Shown one piece after another: positions 6,166-8,904 of a DNA stretch of 8,904 bases; position 1 is the stretch's first letter; each line of letters starts with the position of its first letter. The stretch comes from Candidatus Sabulitectum sp. (GTDB lineage Bacteria; Fermentibacterota; Fermentibacteria; Fermentibacterales; JCC-6). The notes below the pieces were generated by a model. That model was not told where the DNA came from and did not search any database. It saw only the letters and a list, made by a program, of their open reading frames with translations. The stretch lies in the NCBI GenBank assembly GCA_029934845.1, contig JAOZLN010000081.1, positions 1 to 8,904 on the forward strand, read 5' to 3'. The position numbers were made by a program, and so were the translations under genes.

Positions 6166-6911
6166 CTGAAAAAATAATTCAGATTGAATCTCTCACCGGA
6201 GGCTACGATGGCAGTGTTGTTTTACAGAATGTCAGCATGGATGTATTCAAGGGAGAAGTACTGGTTATCGTGGGGAGGAGCGGATGCGGTAAATCAACCA
6301 TAACCAGATATATGGTTGGTCTGCAAAAACCCTATTCAGGTAGAATTCTGTTTGACGGGATAGATATCTGGAGCAGCAGTAAGGCACTGGATTCCGCCAG
6401 AAGGCGGTGGGGTGTTCTTTTCCAGTCAGGTGCTCTTCTTGGGAACTATACTGTTATCGAGAATGTTATGTTACCTCTGAAAGAATTTACGAATCTGAAC
6501 AGAGTCGAAATGATGGATGTTGCTTTGAGCAAACTTGAAGTGGTTGGAATGGAGCATGCTGCTTTTGAAAATCCACTTGAAATTTCCGGGGGAATGCAGA
6601 AAAGAGCTGGTCTTGCAAGGGCAATGGTACTTGATCCCGAGGTTTTGTTCTTTGATGAACCCTCTGCGGGTCTTGATCCTGTTACATCTGCAGAACTGGA
6701 CGAAACAATACTATCGGTGAACAGATCACTTGGTACAACTTTAGTAATAGTTACACATGAGCTGCCCAGTATTTTTGCAATATCTGACAGGGTAATTATG
6801 CTTGACCCTGATGAGCAGGGTATTATTGCTACTGGATCTGCTCGTGATCTTGCCGACAACTCAGAAGATCCGAGAGTCAGAGCCTTTTTCGGTAGAAAGA
6901 TAGGAGAGTAG
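6162..6911 (+). CDS. mlaF: MlaF-type ABC ATPase for lipid transport
   Basis: This 249-residue ATPase has all expected motifs: Walker A GRSGCGKST (38-46), Q-loop FQSGALLGNYTV (Gln88), signature ISGGMQKRAGLARAM (141-155), Walker B VLFFDEPSAGLDP (161-173) and switch His199 (VTHELPSIF). The FQSGAL and GGMQKRAGLARA forms are typical of MlaF/TTG2A rather than of solute importers. The start ATG overlaps the mlaE stop in an ATGA arrangement. No strong ribosome binding site precedes it, so translation is probably coupled. It would drive ATP-dependent phospholipid movement through MlaE, either inward to keep outer-membrane asymmetry or outward; the direction cannot be read from sequence. Confidence 0.93.
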   Translation: MTEKIIQIESLTGGYDGSVVLQNVSMDVFKGEVLVIVGRSGCGKSTITRYMVGLQKPYSGRILFDGIDIWSSSKALDSARRRWGVLFQSGALLGNYTVIENVMLPLKEFTNLNRVEMMDVALSKLEVVGMEHAAFENPLEISGGMQKRAGLARAMVLDPEVLFFDEPSAGLDPVTSAELDETILSVNRSLGTTLVIVTHELPSIFAISDRVIMLDPDEQGIIATGSARDLADNSEDPRVRAFFGRKIGE

Positions 6912-6913
6912 CT

Positions 6914-7795
6914 ATGGCATTGCGAGCCAATAAACTAAGGCTTGGAATATTCTTTGTGCTTGTTATGACTCTTTTTGTGGGAGCAATTTTCTGGCTTGTT
7001 GGCGGGTTTACCAAAGACCCAAGCACGAATTATGCCTGCTACTACGCCTGGAGCGTAAGCGGCTTGAATATAGGCAGTTCTGTTAATTACAACGGCGTCC
7101 CGGTGGGGTCTGTGGTTTCAATCGGAATTGCTCCAGATGGAAGACTGGTTGAAGTTATTCTTCAGATCGTTGATGATAAGTTCAAGGTTGACGGTACCAT
7201 TGTTGCTTCTCTTTACGTTACCGGCATAACCGGGCTTCGGAATGTTAATCTTGAGAGCCTTCCGGATTCAGTCAGCAGACAATATGAACAGTATCAGCTT
7301 TCTTTCGATTCTGACCTGCCGGTGATACCTGTTCGCTCGGGTACTGTGCAATCTGTAACAACAGGTATAACCCGTTTGTTTGAGATAATGGAAAGTATAG
7401 ACGCAAAAGAATTGAACGATCAGGCCATACTTGCTCTGACAATGATAAACACAATACTGGGCGATCTGCAGTGTGATTCTTTGGGATGTAGAATAACAAA
7501 CACAATGAATAATGTAGACAGGGTGCTGATCACGTACAACAATCTTGGCCTTGAGCTGACATCTGCCATAGTTGAGGCTGAAGGCGACGTAGATTCTATT
7601 GTGGACGATGTCCGGAATTTCATGGATGAGCTTGAAAACCTCAGCAGTACAGTAACATATATAGCAGATGATATGGAAAGCACATTTGATGATACTGAAG
7701 TTATTCTTCGAGAGATCAGTATTATGCTACCGGCAATCAACAGATTGCTGGATGGGTTTTCCTCCGATTCCAGAGGAGAGGATATGTGGAGATGA
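6914..7795 (+). CDS. mlaD: MlaD-type MCE domain protein (periplasmic lipid-binding subunit)
   Basis: This is a 293-residue protein with one N-terminal membrane anchor (about residues 10-31), a single MCE domain (about 38-117) containing the turn NYNGVPVGSVVSI and the VTGITGLRNVNLES strand, and a long, mostly helical C-terminal region (about 145-280). That tail is longer than in the 183-residue E. coli MlaD and could form the helical barrel or needle seen in longer MCE proteins. Cys187 and Cys192 (CDSLGC) may form a periplasmic disulfide. In the family, six copies form a ring on the MlaE dimer with a hydrophobic pore for lipids. The start ATG lies two bases after the mlaF stop with AGGAGAG (6902-6908) upstream. 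It overlaps the next gene by ten bases. Confidence 0.9.
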   Translation: MALRANKLRLGIFFVLVMTLFVGAIFWLVGGFTKDPSTNYACYYAWSVSGLNIGSSVNYNGVPVGSVVSIGIAPDGRLVEVILQIVDDKFKVDGTIVASLYVTGITGLRNVNLESLPDSVSRQYEQYQLSFDSDLPVIPVRSGTVQSVTTGITRLFEIMESIDAKELNDQAILALTMINTILGDLQCDSLGCRITNTMNNVDRVLITYNNLGLELTSAIVEAEGDVDSIVDDVRNFMDELENLSSTVTYIADDMESTFDDTEVILREISIMLPAINRLLDGFSSDSRGEDMWR

Positions 7796-8418
7796 AAAAG
7801 CTTACAGCAATTTCTATTGCAACTCTGTTGATTTTTACAGGATGTATTACTGTGAATGTACCACTGGGGGGCGGTGATTCTGCTCCATCCTTTCAGTGGT
7901 TTCTCAGATGGGATCCACCGATCGAACATGGTAATTTGATTTTCAGTGATGTTCTCAGGATCAAGGATTTTGATGCGTCAGGAAGCTATCAGCTTTCTGG
8001 CATGGTAATACGATACAATGACGGTAGCATTTCCGAGAGTTCCAGTAACAGATGGGTAACTCGTCCCGGAGCCATGCTTGGTGAGATGTTGTCTCGAGAC
8101 CTGGGGGTAACCGGCAACTATCCTGCAATCTTCAGAACAGCTGCAAGCGTGAATAATATTCTTACTGTGGAAGGCTATGTAAGAGAATTCGGGGCAACCC
8201 AGATAGACAGTACAACCTGGATCGCAGTTCTTGATATTGATGTGACTTTGCTGGGAAGCAGAGGGAGCGAAGTGCTTTTCCAGAAAAATTACAGATATGA
8301 AAAGAACATGCAAGAGTCGGGATTCAATGTTCTTGCTGAAGAGATGTCTGTAATTGGAGCCCTTTGGTCTGAAGCTGTTATGACAGACATTGCAAGCACT
8401 CTGCTGCCCCGAAGATAG
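7786..8418 (+). CDS. ABC-type transport auxiliary lipoprotein (PqiC/DUF330-like)
   Basis: This is a 210-residue lipoprotein: MEMKKL, a hydrophobic core and lipobox FTGC with Cys20 as the lipidated residue. It is followed by a Gly-rich linker. The body fits the ABC_trans_aux (PqiC/YmbA) pattern: a segment with YNDGSISESSSNRW and PGAMLGEMLSRDL in the middle, strands TWIAVLDIDVTLLG and VLFQKNYRYEKN, and a final helix (about 185-206) rich in Ala and acidic residues. Such lipoproteins accompany MCE transporters and may link the MCE structure to the outer membrane. The GTG at 7786 has AGGAG (7774-7778) seven bases upstream; ATG 7792, two codons later, overlaps the mlaD stop as ATGA and is an equally plausible start. 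No separate MlaC-like protein is seen, so this lipoprotein may be the partner instead. Confidence 0.82.
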   Translation: MEMKKLTAISIATLLIFTGCITVNVPLGGGDSAPSFQWFLRWDPPIEHGNLIFSDVLRIKDFDASGSYQLSGMVIRYNDGSISESSSNRWVTRPGAMLGEMLSRDLGVTGNYPAIFRTAASVNNILTVEGYVREFGATQIDSTTWIAVLDIDVTLLGSRGSEVLFQKNYRYEKNMQESGFNVLAEEMSVIGALWSEAVMTDIASTLLPRR

Positions 8419-8427
8419 GAGTACAAA

Positions 8428-8904
8428 TTGGGTCTTTTTACCAGAAAGAAAAATACACCTGTTACAAAGCGACAGGCAAGAACTGCACCGCCATACGATA
8501 ACATGAACAACTTCATTGTGGTGGTGCTGGACAGTTGTCGCTACGACTCTTTCATGGAAGCTGCTCCTGAAACCATTATGAAGCTTGGAGAAACAGAAGA
8601 CAGATACAGTTATGCAAGCTGGACTGCACCATCACATTACAACCTTCTCATGGGTTTAATGCCCCACACAAGCCCAAGGGCAGTTTTTGCCAGCGAGTAC
8701 TACAAACACGATTTTATCAGATACAACGAAAGACTGGGTGCAAGGGATATTGAATTCAAAAGTCTTGTGCCGCGGCTCTGGATGCCTGATTTTCTTCAAA
8801 GAACAATGGGCTACAGAACCCATGCAATGGTTTCTCTTCCTGTTTTAAACAGCATGACACCCATCAACAGCGGATTTGACACGTTCAGACTGATGGACAA
8901 ACAA
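8428..8904 (+). CDS. sulfatase/alkaline-phosphatase superfamily protein, partial
   Basis: The gene starts at TTG 8428 with AGGAG (8417-8421) six bases upstream, nine bases after the lipoprotein stop. It is open for 159 codons to the right edge. After a basic N-terminus with no signal peptide, the first core strand is NNFIVVVLDSCRYDSF, with Asp35 and Asp40 as probable metal-site or nearby residues. Then comes ASWTAPSHYNLLMGLMPH, the family's nucleophile motif. Thr66 stands where true sulfatases have the Cys or Ser that becomes formylglycine, so sulfatase activity is unlikely; Thr is used in phosphoethanolamine and phosphoglycerol transferases and some phosphatases. Those enzymes usually have membrane segments first, and none is seen here, so the protein may be cytoplasmic. 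Its substrate is unknown. Position at the end of the lipid-transport operon suggests an envelope role, but that is inference. Confidence 0.8.
   Translation, partial: MGLFTRKKNTPVTKRQARTAPPYDNMNNFIVVVLDSCRYDSFMEAAPETIMKLGETEDRYSYASWTAPSHYNLLMGLMPHTSPRAVFASEYYKHDFIRYNERLGARDIEFKSLVPRLWMPDFLQRTMGYRTHAMVSLPVLNSMTPINSGFDTFRLMDKQ

Noticed and set aside
6446..6859. Minus-strand open frame of 137 codons opposite mlaF
   Set aside because: It is Ser-rich low-complexity translation of the reverse strand of a clear ATPase gene, with no family pattern.
7420..7929. Minus-strand open frame of 169 codons opposite the MlaD and lipoprotein genes
   Set aside because: It spans two well-supported genes on the other strand and shows no domain pattern.

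Overview
This window appears to come from the chromosome of a Gram-negative (diderm) bacterium with mid-range G+C (roughly mid-40s percent by eye). Two lipoprotein signal peptides and a complete MCE/Mla-type lipid-transport operon imply an outer membrane. Several genes seem to start at TTG or GTG with good purine-rich ribosome binding sites. Nothing fixes the phylum. An uncultured lineage from the FCB or spirochaete-like diderms is my guess only. I see no insertion sequence, phage gene, tRNA, rRNA or CRISPR array.

Region 1 (1-1494, minus strand): a two-gene unit. The first gene is a HAD-family phosphohydrolase. The second, running off the left edge, joins a PTS EIIA (PtsN/fructose type) domain to a C-terminal domain that looks PII-like. 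Region 2 (1495-1995): a divergent intergenic region of about 500 bases. It holds a good plus-strand promoter and, right at the predicted transcription start, a hairpin followed by seven T residues.

Region 3 (1996-4835, plus strand): a compact three-gene ABC importer of the nitrate/sulfonate/taurine type: lipoprotein binding protein, permease and ATPase. The substrate cannot be read from the sequence. The binding protein has a clustered set of cysteines and a His-His pair. The permease has an extra stretch of about 20 residues compared with the family. Region 4 (4822-5067): a gap between operons with back-to-back promoter candidates and a likely unlisted small membrane protein gene on the minus strand, whose end overlaps the ATPase gene.

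Region 5 (5068-8904, plus strand): a tightly packed operon for an MCE (Mla-like) phospholipid transporter: MlaE permease with an N-terminal STAS domain, MlaF ATPase, MlaD-type MCE protein and a PqiC-like auxiliary lipoprotein. These form an inner-membrane ABC complex, a periplasmic lipid-binding ring and a lipoprotein partner. The next gene, nine bases downstream and cut by the right edge, is a sulfatase/alkaline-phosphatase superfamily protein with Thr at the nucleophile position. Its place in the operon suggests a role in envelope lipid or glycan modification.

The best candidates for something undescribed are the MCE operon plus sulfatase-like gene, the small membrane protein, the EIIA/PII-like fusion, and the promoter-proximal hairpin. 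None is proven from sequence alone.
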